A DNA stretch of 54,535 nucleotides from Microcoleus sp. FACHB-831 (GTDB lineage Bacteria; Cyanobacteriota; Cyanobacteriia; Cyanobacteriales; FACHB-T130), in NCBI RefSeq assembly GCF_014695585.1, contig NZ_JACJON010000024.1:1-54535 (forward strand), given 5' to 3'. Shown here in pieces: positions 1 through 8,126 of the stretch (within the stretch, counting starts at the first letter, position 1; each line of letters starts with the position of its first letter). Both the position numbers and the translations under genes were made by a program. The notes under the pieces are model-generated. The model ran no database searches and was not told where the DNA came from. It was given only the letters and a program-made list of their open reading frames with translations.

Positions 1-105
1 ATATTGCCTAGATGTCAAGCATGGCAGCATTTTAAGTCTTTTTTTGATATACTTATTAATCTTGTTTTCTCTTATTAACTAATAATTTGGCATAACAAGT
101 ACTGA

Positions 106-693
106 AGAACCATTAATATTGCACGCGCTCGCGGCATACCTGCCTGTATTTATCGCCCAGGTCGTATAGTTTGGCACAGCGAAACTGGAGTTGGTAACAC
201 TAGCGATAATACATTTAGAATGCTCAAAGGCTGCATTCAAATGGGTAGTGTCCCCCAGAGGGATGGAATGGGGAATTTAATTCCGGTGGATTTTGTTAGT
301 AAAGCGATCGCGCATTTATCCAGACAAAAAGAATCACTTGGTAAAGCTTTTCACCTAGTCAATCCCAACCCTGCTCCTTTTAAAGATATTGTGAACTGGG
401 TGCGTTCCTTTGGCTATCCCTTGCGAGAAATTTCAGACGAACAATGGCGCGAAGAATTACGCACTATTGCTGGCAAATCTCCCGATAATCCTCTTTTTCC
501 ACTCGTACCTTTTTGGTCTAAACCTCCAGAAGTAAATACAAGTTCACCTCTCCTAAAATTTGACTGCAAAAATACCTTAGATGGGTTAGCTGATACTAAT
601 ATTAATTGTCCCCCAATTAGTGTTGAACTATTGACTAAGGTTATGTCATACCTAATCAAAAAAGGAGTATTAGGCAATCCCAACTCTAACTAA
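106..693 (+). pseudogene. C-terminal remnant of a thioester reductase (extended SDR) domain
   Basis: The open frame runs without a start codon from just after a TGA at 103-105 to TAA at 691-693. Its first residues (ARARGIPACIYRPGR, then SETGVGNT) are the mid-domain motif of the thioester reductase family, extended short-chain dehydrogenases that release NRPS/PKS products reductively or act as stand-alone reductases. The NAD(P)-binding Rossmann N-terminus (GxxGxxG) is absent, and the 105 bases before the frame are AT-rich and do not code for it. An ATG at 220 would give 157 residues, but that is inside the domain. I read it as a 5'-truncated, inactive relic. The C-terminal helical part (residues after VDFVSKAI) looks undamaged, so the truncation may be fairly recent. 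The frame is followed at once by a perfect hairpin (696-730). Confidence 0.7.
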
Positions 694-695
694 TA

Positions 696-730
696 GTAGG
701 TTTTGTAATCTTACAGATTACAAAACCTAC
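696..730 (+). terminator. Perfect 15-bp hairpin after the reductase remnant
   Basis: Arms 696-710 and 716-730 are perfectly complementary with a 5-base loop (GTAGGTTTTGTAATC / GATTACAAAACCTAC). It begins three bases after the stop codon, where a terminator would be, but no T-tract follows, so it may be an interspersed palindrome or an RNA-stabilising 3' end. Confidence 0.45.
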
Positions 731-842
731 TTGTACATATAGCAATCCTATTTGAATTGTAAGTTCATGTTACTCTTGTGTAACAGTATAAGCGTCGGAT
801 ATACCTAGGAGTAATCTCTTACTAGAACAACAAGAAGAATAA

Positions 843-1159
843 AGAATAGCAATTTTAACAGGGTTCATTCACAGTACTCTAGAGGCAAGGGAACTCAAAC
901 GAGCTTTGGCTGTAAAAATGGCCCTACAGGGTGAAGACTATTCGGCAATGCAATTGCCTTAAGCCAATAGCGTTTAGACCAACGTATTCCTTGTGTGGAA
1001 ACCCTTCCCACTGAGTTGGCAGCTTGGCAAAAAGAATGTAACGGTAAAACAAGTAAAGTCATTTTGCGTTTTACTACCGAAGATGCAAGGTTCAAACTTA
1101 AGCATCTTTATCCAGTTTTTGAAACTGAAGAAATCGCGAAGCCTAATGCACTAAATTAG
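843..1159 (+). pseudogene. Internally deleted IS630-type transposase
   Basis: Two pieces of one transposase remain. The first (about 858-961) encodes FIHSTLEARELKRALAVKM and resembles the N-terminal helix-turn-helix segment of IS630-like transposases, ending at a stop. The second (971-1159, another frame) encodes LDQRIPCVETLPTELAAWQK, then RFTTEDARFKLKHLYP, the C-terminal signature of cyanobacterial IS630/Tc1-mariner transposases. The catalytic DDE core between them is missing and the join carries stop codons, so no active protein can be made. No terminal inverted repeats were recognised. Family assignment rests on remembered motifs. Confidence 0.6.
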
Positions 1160-1184
1160 TCTTGCCACCCCATTACAGTCAGCA

Positions 1185-1215
1185 TAACGCACCACCTTTT
1201 TTAGATGGTGCGTTA
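1185..1215. repeat. Interspersed hairpin repeat with TAACGCACC / GGTGCGTTA arms
   Basis: TAACGCACCA (1185-1194) pairs with TGGTGCGTTA (1206-1215) across an 11-base T-rich loop. This arm sequence recurs in many filamentous cyanobacterial genomes as an intergenic repeat. It lies between the transposase relic and the 3' end of the WD40-GUN4 gene and may fold at the 3' end of that mRNA. Confidence 0.5.
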
Positions 1216-1315
1216 CGGCAAAGAATAATGCAAATAAAGGCTGCATTAGAGCAGGACACCGTCCTTAATCTTTTCTTACAAACACGCTTTTAGGGAATAG
1301 AGCAATCTTTCTGTG

Positions 1316-2926
1316 CTAGTCTCCCAAACGAGAGAAAATCTCCGATAGTCCAATTCCAATCGCCCGTGGATAGTATCCCTTGTTTGTTGTATGCCAGCAT
1401 TCTGCAATGTATGAATCATCGCCGCTATCGTGATATAAATTGCGGCGATAAGCAGTAAAACCCCACCCTACATTGATCTGAAATAGATTGTAGTCGTGCC
1501 GAACACTTTCCCAAATCTGCTTCTGCACGCTAAAACCATAGCGTCCGTTGCTATAGTGTACCCACAATTGGTCAACTATGTTTAAATCTTGAGACGGGAA
1601 ATGTTTGATGACTTCAGCCGTTTCTAAATCCGCATCTGACCATAGTTCTGATGCCAAGAAATTTTCCAATCGCTTTAAGTGAGGATAAGCATTTCCGTGC
1701 AATTGCTGCTTAAGAATTGGTTCAGTGCTTTCCTGCCACAGTTTAATGGTGTCGTTATCTCCAACCGCTAAAATATTGCCATCCGGGCTAAAAGTGAAAT
1801 TATAAATACCGCCAGAAAGGGTAGCAATAGATTTTCCACTATGCCAGTCTATCAGCTGAAGAAGCTGCAACCCTTCGCTAACAGCAAGAATCTTGCCATC
1901 TGGGCTTAATTTAGCTCTAGTTCCCCGAGGAAAAGATTTAACTGTTTTACCCGCACCCACATCTATAATATTTATCTTTTCGTGCAAAGGATTCATACCA
2001 TCATCGTATTCCTGTGCAGTAATAACGAACTGCCCATCTGGACTGAGGTCGCAAAAGTGTTCTGAATGGAAAGTTTTGGTTTGATTAGTCGTCAAGTCCC
2101 ACATTCGCGTGTAGCGGACATCAACACTATAGGTTTCCACTCCTCCTGGGGTACCAACCTCCTCTTGTTGCCTTTCTTTACAACTAATGAACAAATTTTT
2201 TCCGTCATGACTGAAAGCGATCGCACCACAAGTATTATTTAAGGTTCCGCTTTCTTTACCAGTTTCCATATTCCACAAAGTGGTAGTTTTGTGAAAGATT
2301 CTGCCCTCTTGCGGCTCAGAACTGGCAATGGCTAAGTATTGTCCGTTAGGGCTGAATACAGAATTTTCTAGGTTAGTAACGTTACTACACCAATCTAAGA
2401 TACAACGTTTAGCAATAGTGCTTATCAGTTCTCCAGTAAAAGTATTCCAAAGTTTAATAGTTTCTTTGTCTCGGCTAACTAAAGTTTTGCTATCAGGACT
2501 AAAACTAATGGAAAGAATTTCAGATGAGTGCGCGGTCAAACTGTGCTTCAGTTCGCCAGTTTCTACATCCCAAAGTTTGATATTTTCTTTGTCTCTGCTA
2601 ACTAAAGTTTGACCATCAGGACTCAAAGCAATGAAAATAATTCCAGATGGGTGCCCGGTCAAACTGTGCTTCAGTTCGCCAGTTCCTACATTCCAAAGTT
2701 TAATAGTATTGTCGTCATAGTTGCCAGCTAAAATTTTTCTATCAACACTAAATACGATTTCTTTCAACCCGGTAAAAGTGTTTTTCAATTCGCCAGTATT
2801 GACATCCCATACATTAGCCGTCTTATCTTTAGAACTAAAACTAACTAAAGTTTTTCCATCTGAGCTAAAAGTGGGGTAACTAGCTTTATGCGCTAGGGTA
2901 CGAATGCAACGTAGTTGAGATTCCAT
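1316..2926 (-). CDS. WD40 repeat protein with C-terminal GUN4 domain
   Basis: 536 residues. Residues about 1-400 are WD40 blades, seen as repeated FSPDGKTLVS / TIKLWNxxTGEL motifs, making a beta-propeller scaffold. Residues about 409-536 match the GUN4 family: a helical start (LKRLENFLASELWSDAD), then IDQLWVHYSNGRYGFSVQKQIW. GUN4 binds Mg-protoporphyrin/bilin and stimulates Mg-chelatase. GUN4 domains in cyanobacteria are often fused to signalling modules, so this copy probably senses or scaffolds rather than being the housekeeping GUN4, but ligand binding cannot be judged here. There is no signal peptide or membrane segment, so it should be cytosolic. It stands alone between two transposase relics. 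ATG at 2926 is the first available start and begins directly before the first blade. Confidence 0.85.
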   Translation of the reverse strand: MESQLRCIRTLAHKASYPTFSSDGKTLVSFSSKDKTANVWDVNTGELKNTFTGLKEIVFSVDRKILAGNYDDNTIKLWNVGTGELKHSLTGHPSGIIFIALSPDGQTLVSRDKENIKLWDVETGELKHSLTAHSSEILSISFSPDSKTLVSRDKETIKLWNTFTGELISTIAKRCILDWCSNVTNLENSVFSPNGQYLAIASSEPQEGRIFHKTTTLWNMETGKESGTLNNTCGAIAFSHDGKNLFISCKERQQEEVGTPGGVETYSVDVRYTRMWDLTTNQTKTFHSEHFCDLSPDGQFVITAQEYDDGMNPLHEKINIIDVGAGKTVKSFPRGTRAKLSPDGKILAVSEGLQLLQLIDWHSGKSIATLSGGIYNFTFSPDGNILAVGDNDTIKLWQESTEPILKQQLHGNAYPHLKRLENFLASELWSDADLETAEVIKHFPSQDLNIVDQLWVHYSNGRYGFSVQKQIWESVRHDYNLFQINVGWGFTAYRRNLYHDSGDDSYIAECWHTTNKGYYPRAIGIGLSEIFSRLGD

Positions 2927-3272
2927 AAATTACTCTGCGCGTGTATTTGCATTATCCCTAGCTGTGACGCCAGGGAGTATTATGTCCACAATCGCGATGC
3001 ACCCTCTGAAGCTTTCCTTACTCAAGTCACTCTGGCTTTCTCCCAAGAATTTATGCAGATAATTACAAAACTTCATCCTTAGCTTCACCCTCCCCATAGA
3101 CCCATCCGTAAATTATCAACGCCTTGTGCTTTATGATTTTTGCGATTTATTACCTGACAGCTAGCTGTTGCCTAGTTCACGGTATAATTGGGCTTTGAGA
3201 AAGCGACTGGCTGTTTGAGTAAAAATTTTCACAAAAATGCTAAATCCTCAATTGAATGAAAGCGTTTAACTA
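2927..3272. other. Intergenic region with a short coding-like fragment
   Basis: No complete gene is seen. On the + strand 2963-3082 is an open stretch ending in TAG that reads like a protein C-terminus (DAPSEAFLTQVTLAFSQEF), but it has no start and I do not recognise it. It is probably another relic or chance. The rest up to the transposase relic shows no feature. Confidence 0.3.
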
Positions 3273-4183
3273 TTAAACACTTTTAATATTTAGTAAAACT
3301 GCTCTATTAATCCGTAAGCGCACTAAACCACAAACTGTCAAAATTACTTTTTTGTACTGAGTACGAGGTAGGAGAATTTTTTCGCCAGCTACCCGAACTA
3401 TTTTGATTATTCCTATCAAATGTTCTACGCCTATGCGTAATGAGAACAACTCTTTGTTTTGTTGTTTTTGCGACTCTGATAATTCGCTGTTATTTGGCTT
3501 CTTATAAAAATTAGTAATAGCAGTTTCTCGTTTATATGCCTTATCTTCCATAAATTTTTGTTCTAGAGTAAGTTTATGCTGGGTTGGTCGAAATAAATTA
3601 ATGTCACTTGTTTTCCCCAGTTGAACAATAGTAACATCAACAATATCTTGTTGTTAAAATAAAACACTAACATGATTTTTCATAGCGGGCTTTTTTATTG
3701 CGGGAATAATATCTGTTATGTTACTTGTATTCTATAGGTGTTCCAGTAGGCTGTTCTGAGCTATCTACTATTAACTAATATTTTGTAATAATAGTTCGCA
3801 TTTTTTTGTATTTTTCTGGATTTGCTTCAAAGTCTTCCATTTGAGAAGCTGTAAAATATCTCTAAAAATTTATACACAGTAATTAAAAGCATCCAACCGC
3901 TGTAGTCTTAGAAACATCAAATAGTAATGTTAAATTTTAAAAAATTGGCTTTTTCCTCAAATATACTAAACACAGACAAACTCCTTCAGCAGGGGATATT
4001 TTCAGGTTTACGTCCACCTCTAGGAGCATTAATGCGGATTTTTGTTCTGGCAATTTCTGCCTGTTTTTGAAGGTGTCTTTTTTCAGCTAAAGCCACAAGC
4101 GCTAAAAATTGCTCATACTCGATACCAATTAATCGTTTAGCTTCGTGGGGATGCAATTCAATCCGTTGTAAATGGCTAGTCAC
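3273..4183 (-). pseudogene. Decayed IS5-type (HARBI1-like DDE) transposase
   Basis: Read right to left, the frame begins with an intact N-terminus (65 residues from ATG at 4183, with HPHEAKRLIGIEYEQFLALV and INAPRGGRKP, characteristic of this cyanobacterial IS group). It continues as fragments in shifting frames (VCLCLVYLRKKP; QDIVDVTIVQLGKTSDINLF) and ends with a 92-residue piece (3551-3273) containing ELFSLRIGVEHLIGIIKI and a YKKVILTVCGLVRLRIN tail in place of the family's H-x-N-R region. Several frameshifts and stops separate the pieces, so it is inactive. I could not delimit the element ends with confidence. Confidence 0.75.
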
Positions 4184-4197
4184 TTCTAACTACATTA

Positions 4198-4232
4198 AAA
4201 CTAACTGCATTCTTTATTGTTGCAGTTAGTTT
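4198..4232. repeat. 12-bp inverted repeat beside the transposase relic
   Basis: AAACTAACTGCA (4198-4209) and TGCAGTTAGTTT (4221-4232) are perfect inverted repeats with an 11-base spacer. They lie just upstream of the relic transposase start and could be the remains of an IS end or a hairpin blocking outside transcription. Confidence 0.4.
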
Positions 4233-4611
4233 ATATTAAGGATAGGTCTAATGATTCGCCTAGCGAAATCCCCCACTTATATAAGAAGCGGGGGAGCTGA
4301 AAACTCTTGAAATTTTAGAAAACTCGTATTGTGGGTTGAACGGGAACAAAATCCAACGAAACAGTCGCTGCTGTTGGGTTCTGGGTGTTCAACCCCTACT
4401 ACGCGGAAAGATTCGTTACTCAGCGATCGCCCGCTAAAGCCGCGTCGGCGATTTGCTTTTTGGGTTTTTCTATGACATACTTCCGTTTAAACTAATCTAC
4501 ACTATCCCAATCAAGATAGTGTAGATTAATAAAACTGACACAGAATGCATTTTTCATGGCAGATCTGGTCGGCTCCTTACTTGGAATGAGAACTGTATCG
4601 AGGGGAAGTAG
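4233..4611. other. Gene-free leader region with two hairpins before the TPR gene
   Basis: No coding sequence is seen. It contains a G/C-run hairpin at 4269-4295 (TCCCCC...GGGGGA around a CTTATATAAG palindrome), HIP1 sites, and a perfect 14-bp stem at 4493-4528 (listed separately). The TPR gene has a good Shine-Dalgarno sequence, GAGGGGAAG, just before its ATG at 4612. Confidence 0.4.
4493..4528 (+). promoter_or_regulatory. Perfect 14-bp stem-loop upstream of the TPR gene
   Basis: TAATCTACACTATC (4493-4506) pairs perfectly with GATAGTGTAGATTA (4515-4528), loop 8 bases. It lies 83 bases before the TPR start. With no T-run it is more likely an operator, leader structure or interspersed palindrome than a terminator. 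Confidence 0.4.
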
Positions 4612-5931
4612 ATGTTGAAAGACGCTCAAGGACTCGAAGTTACAACCAACTCGCCCATTGCGATCGCCGCCATAGATCTTTTTGTCGATAGGTCGCTGGG
4701 TTATGGCAATGATGCTTTGGTGATTCTGGACGCGATTGCAGCAGATCCAGCCTGCGCGATCGCATATGCTCATGCAGCAGCGCACTACCTCTCGTTGGAA
4801 AGCGCAGAAGCTAAACTTCAAGCTGCGCCTTATATCCAAGCAGCTAACAAATACCTTAATCAGGTAAATGAGCGCGAGAAGCTATACGTGTGGGCAATTG
4901 ACGCTTGGGCTAGTGGGGATGTTGATCGCGCGATCGCCTACCATGAGGAAATTGCCCAAAAGTATCCCCGCGACCTTGCCTCAGTTCAAAGAGGGCAATA
5001 CCACTACTTCTACCTGGGAAATAAACAAGGTTTGCTAGATATTGCTCTAAAAGTTCTGCCCGCAAACCGCGAAAACCATTATCTATACGGCATGATAGCC
5101 TTCGGCTTAGAACAGTGCCACCGCTTGGAAGAAGCCGAACAATGGGGACGACAGGCAACACAAATGAACCGTTACGATCCTTGGGCGCATCATGCAGTAG
5201 CTCATGTGATGGAAACACAGGGTCGGCTTGACGAAGGGATTGCATGGATGGAAAGCCACTCTGATACTTGGAATAAGTGCAACTCACTTTTGTACACTCA
5301 CAATTGGTGGCATATTGCCCTTTATTACCTGGAAAAAGAAGAGATTCCGAAAGTATTGAAGCTATATGACACCCACGTATGGGGACGCGCTTGGAAAGAG
5401 TCTTCAAAAGATCAAGTGGGTGCTATTTCGCTGCTATTGCGGTTGGAATTAAGAGGAGTAGATGTAGGCGATCGCTGGGCTGAAGTTGCTAAATACCTTA
5501 CCCCACGAATTCACGAACACGCCTTGCCTTTTCAAGATTTGCATTATGTTTACGCTCTAGCACGGGCGGGTCAAAATGACCAATTAACCAAAATGCTATT
5601 GAGCATGCAAGCTTATGCCAAAAATGCCAAACCCTTTATTCAACGGACGTGGAGCGAGGTAGTATTGCCAGCCGCCAGAGGGATGGTTGCTCATGCCAAA
5701 GTAGATTGGGAGAGGGCGATCGCGCAACTTAGACCAACCTTGCCCCGCCTATATGAAATCGGTGGTAGCCACGCTCAACGCGACCTATTCGAGCAAGTTT
5801 ATCTCGATGCATGGCTGCGTGCCGAACAGAATTATGAAGCACTGCACATCCTAGAAAAGCGCATTGCCTCTCGTCGTACTATTTCCTCTATCCCCAGTGG
5901 ATTATCTTTGAATTACGCCAAAGTCCACTAA
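4612..5931 (+). CDS. TPR-repeat protein, TTC38-like
   Basis: 439 residues, soluble, no signal peptide. The whole length is alpha-helical with TPR-type motifs (AIAYAHAAAHYLSLESAEAK; YGMIAFGLEQCHRLEEAEQW; DPWAHHAVAHVMETQGRLDE). The motif HHAVAHVMETQGRLDEGI followed by HNWWHIALYYLE is characteristic of the tetratricopeptide repeat protein 38 family, found in bacteria and animals and of unknown biochemical role. The start at 4612 is backed by GAGGGGAAG seven bases upstream. It is a single-gene unit: the next gene downstream is convergent, with a candidate + strand terminator at 6221-6247. Confidence 0.85.
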   Translation: MLKDAQGLEVTTNSPIAIAAIDLFVDRSLGYGNDALVILDAIAADPACAIAYAHAAAHYLSLESAEAKLQAAPYIQAANKYLNQVNEREKLYVWAIDAWASGDVDRAIAYHEEIAQKYPRDLASVQRGQYHYFYLGNKQGLLDIALKVLPANRENHYLYGMIAFGLEQCHRLEEAEQWGRQATQMNRYDPWAHHAVAHVMETQGRLDEGIAWMESHSDTWNKCNSLLYTHNWWHIALYYLEKEEIPKVLKLYDTHVWGRAWKESSKDQVGAISLLLRLELRGVDVGDRWAEVAKYLTPRIHEHALPFQDLHYVYALARAGQNDQLTKMLLSMQAYAKNAKPFIQRTWSEVVLPAARGMVAHAKVDWERAIAQLRPTLPRLYEIGGSHAQRDLFEQVYLDAWLRAEQNYEALHILEKRIASRRTISSIPSGLSLNYAKVH

Positions 5932-6281
5932 TAAGCTGTTGTGCATCTGAAATGCCTATTAAATTAATGGCTTTGGGGACAAGGGGCAACACTTTCCCGG
6001 CAATTAGGGGCGCAATGCATTGCGCTTATCCTATTGCCAATTAAATGGGTAATAGCTTAACTATCTAAGTTAGACCCGGAGTATTTGCCCTTACCAAACA
6101 AAGTTAAAAGGCAAAAGAAAGAAAAATAAAAAATGTTCTGACGCCGAAAATTTATTAAGAGAAACAAATCTGTTTATTTGTTTCGAGACATGCAGTGCAA
6201 GAAACAAGGTGCCTTTGTTAAATCCCCGAACTTTATTGATGGGGATTCTCTTTTTACTTTTAAACTGCGATCGCAGCGCTT
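5932..6281. other. Convergent intergenic region with palindrome and terminator
   Basis: No gene is seen between the two convergent genes. It holds a 16-bp perfect palindrome GCGCAATGCATTGCGC (6010-6025), a sequence common as an interspersed repeat in cyanobacterial genomes, and a terminator-like hairpin at 6221-6247. Confidence 0.5.
6221..6247 (+). terminator. Candidate rho-independent terminator
   Basis: AATCCCC (6221-6227) pairs with GGGGATT (6241-6247), then CTCTTTTTACTTTT follows on the + strand. It would end + strand transcription from the TPR gene about 290 bases downstream of that gene, before it enters the convergent hydrolase gene. Confidence 0.45.
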
Positions 6282-6812
6282 CTATGGTGCAGCCAGCGTC
6301 CCGTCACCAACGCCAGCTTCTAGCAGCCGCTTGGCTCCAATATTGCGGCTGAGTACCGCCAGCCCCGCTAAGTGTGCCTGCAAACCCGCCGTACTAGCGC
6401 AGCAATCAGCGATTACCATCGGTTCAATGCCGATGTCGAAGAGATCCATCGCAATTTTCAACACGCACATATCTGTGTCGATGCCAACGATTGAGATTCG
6501 CTCAATACTGCGATCGCGGACGAATTTGGTCAGTTCGTCCGGCATCCCGCAAAGTCCAGGCTTTGAGAAGACAAACTCTGGCTTGGCAAATGATTCGAGT
6601 TCGGCAACAAGATTTGTATCTGGTTCGGTGTCACAGCCGTGCCACCCAAGAAAGCGGCAATAAGGCCCGCTAGGGCTGTTTATAAACCGAGTGAACAGGA
6701 TAGGCTCATAATCGTTGCGCTGGATGAGGCGAACCACACGCTCCGGGATATGATGCGTAAATTCGTTGATAAACCCCGATTGCACATCGACAATGAGTAA
6801 TGGCTCGGACAT
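6282..6812 (-). CDS. Isochorismatase-family cysteine hydrolase
   Basis: 176 residues, a typical length for the family. The triad is visible: Asp9 in LLIVDVQSGF, Lys84 in FSKPGLCG, and nucleophile Cys116 in IDTDMCVLKIAMD, preceded by the usual cis-peptide region. Such enzymes hydrolyse amides or vinyl ethers (nicotinamide, isochorismate, N-carbamoyl compounds, peroxyureidoacrylate). The substrate cannot be read from sequence. Neighbours do not help: TPR protein convergent on one side, response regulator on the other. It appears cytosolic. Confidence 0.85.
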   Translation of the reverse strand: MSEPLLIVDVQSGFINEFTHHIPERVVRLIQRNDYEPILFTRFINSPSGPYCRFLGWHGCDTEPDTNLVAELESFAKPEFVFSKPGLCGMPDELTKFVRDRSIERISIVGIDTDMCVLKIAMDLFDIGIEPMVIADCCASTAGLQAHLAGLAVLSRNIGAKRLLEAGVGDGTLAAP

Positions 6813-6901
6813 GCTTGCTACTAAACGTTAATTTTCTTCCTGCACTCTACCTCAGCGATCGCAGCGCTGTCCTGCCCAAAAGGACGTATGCTCAAAGGTA
6901 G

Positions 6902-7264
6902 TCACTTCAGCAGCAGCGCGATCTCTGCTAGTAATTCTGCACCAGAAAACGGTTTGCGTAGATAACCGTTTGCTCCCAGTTTTTGCCCTTGGTCAAAATT
7001 TGCTTGAGGTGTCTGAGCAGTAACAAAAACGAAGGGAATTTTTGCAGTAATAGGATCGTTACGCAACTCTTTGAGAACATCGTAACCATTAATTCCAGGC
7101 ATCCTCACATCACACAAAACCAGATCGGGCACAACTTCTCTTGCCAAGCCCACCCCAACGCTGCCATTTTCGGCACCAATAGCATTAAACCCATTGATAT
7201 TTAAAAGATGAAGAATACTTTCACGGAGAAGTTCTTCATCTTCTATCACCAATATGTTCCTCAT
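6902..7264 (-). CDS. Stand-alone response regulator receiver (CheY-like)
   Basis: 120 residues made only of a REC domain: acidic pair Glu8-Asp9, phosphoacceptor Asp52 (LVLCDVRMPG), conserved Thr82 (FVTA) and Lys104 (RKPF). With no output domain it must act by protein-protein contact or in a phosphorelay. The gene overlaps the upstream small gene by four bases (ATGA), so both come from one mRNA with coupled translation. No histidine kinase is adjacent; the kinases of this window are 37 kb or more away. Confidence 0.9.
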   Translation of the reverse strand: MRNILVIEDEELLRESILHLLNINGFNAIGAENGSVGVGLAREVVPDLVLCDVRMPGINGYDVLKELRNDPITAKIPFVFVTAQTPQANFDQGQKLGANGYLRKPFSGAELLAEIALLLK

Positions 7265-7515
7265 TCAGCTACATCTGTGCCAATGCCCAAAGATTTTTTG
7301 GTGCGTTTCAACTGTTTCCACAGAGCTTTAATCTGCTTGTAAGACTCTTCAGCAGACAGCTTGCCACCAGTCTCTAAATTGGTTATATAACCAACTTTTT
7401 GAGCAAATTCTTGGAGGTTCGCATTGAATACTAGGTTCTCTGGCTTGACGTGACCATAGTAGCGACTGCGGGGGTAGAGTAAGCTATTTTTGTCTACACC
7501 TTCGGGCTGTGGCAT
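7261..7515 (-). CDS. Small conserved cyanobacterial protein, DUF7219-like
   Basis: 84 residues with PRSRYYGHVKPENLVFNANL and QEFAQKVGYITNLETGGKLS, which I recall from a small cyanobacterial family annotated DUF7219 (function unknown). It is soluble and helical, rich in Lys at the C-terminus (KQIKALWKQLKRTKKSLGIG). The stop codon overlaps the start of the response regulator (ATGA), so the two form an operon, which links this protein to a signalling output. The family name is from memory. Confidence 0.7.
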   Translation of the reverse strand: MPQPEGVDKNSLLYPRSRYYGHVKPENLVFNANLQEFAQKVGYITNLETGGKLSAEESYKQIKALWKQLKRTKKSLGIGTDVAE

Positions 7516-8126
7516 AACTCCTCCATTTAGCTAACCTTTAATTAAAGCTATCTTAACCCAGTCTTAATCTCTATGCCTATGTCTTCAGTCACAAATTAAC
7601 GTTGATTTAGATCTGGTCAACCGATCTACAAACATAGGGAGATAAAATATCATGCTTGGAGGTTGCAGCAAGCGTGAATTTAACGCGGTATATATGCTTT
7701 ACAAGACTTAGCGCAGCCCCTCTTAGTTTCCCAACAAAAGTAGAATTTTTTCATCAGGGATAAAGTAGCATCCCTTGGAATTAGACCGAGATATGTAGCC
7801 ATCGATACAATATTTTGTTTCTGGCCAGGAAGGCTGGGCAAAAGAGCTAAGATTGTAACGCTTCACTAAGCAGAACGCGACCGGATAATCCAGTTATTTC
7901 CCCAAGGTTTACTAACTTAGAAAGGGAAAACTCAAAAACAATACAAGATGCACCTTGTTTTGTATTGGGTGCTGGCGGTTAAATGGTGCAAAATTAGCGA
8001 TTCATCAAAAAAAGTAAGCAGAAAAAAAATAGTTTTTACAGTATAAAGCTCCCATTCAATTTTCTGGCTTTAAGCGATCGCTATTTTTTCTTTTGCCTTA
8101 TTTTTGATAACCGCTACTTTTACCCC
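7516..8126. other. 611-bp gene-free region
   Basis: No convincing gene. A 19-codon frame at 7652-7711 has a plausible GGGAG ribosome site but no recognisable product. Inverted repeats CAATACAA/TTGTATTG (7939-7946 and 7960-7967) could form a hairpin beyond the 3' end of ilvE. The stretch could contain a small RNA, but I see no known family. Confidence 0.35.

Noticed and set aside
2963-3082. Coding-like + strand fragment ending in TAG
   Set aside because: No start codon, about 39 codons and no recognised family; mentioned only as a possible relic.
4910-5407. 165-residue reverse-strand frame
   Set aside because: It lies opposite the TPR gene, which has clear motifs and a ribosome site.
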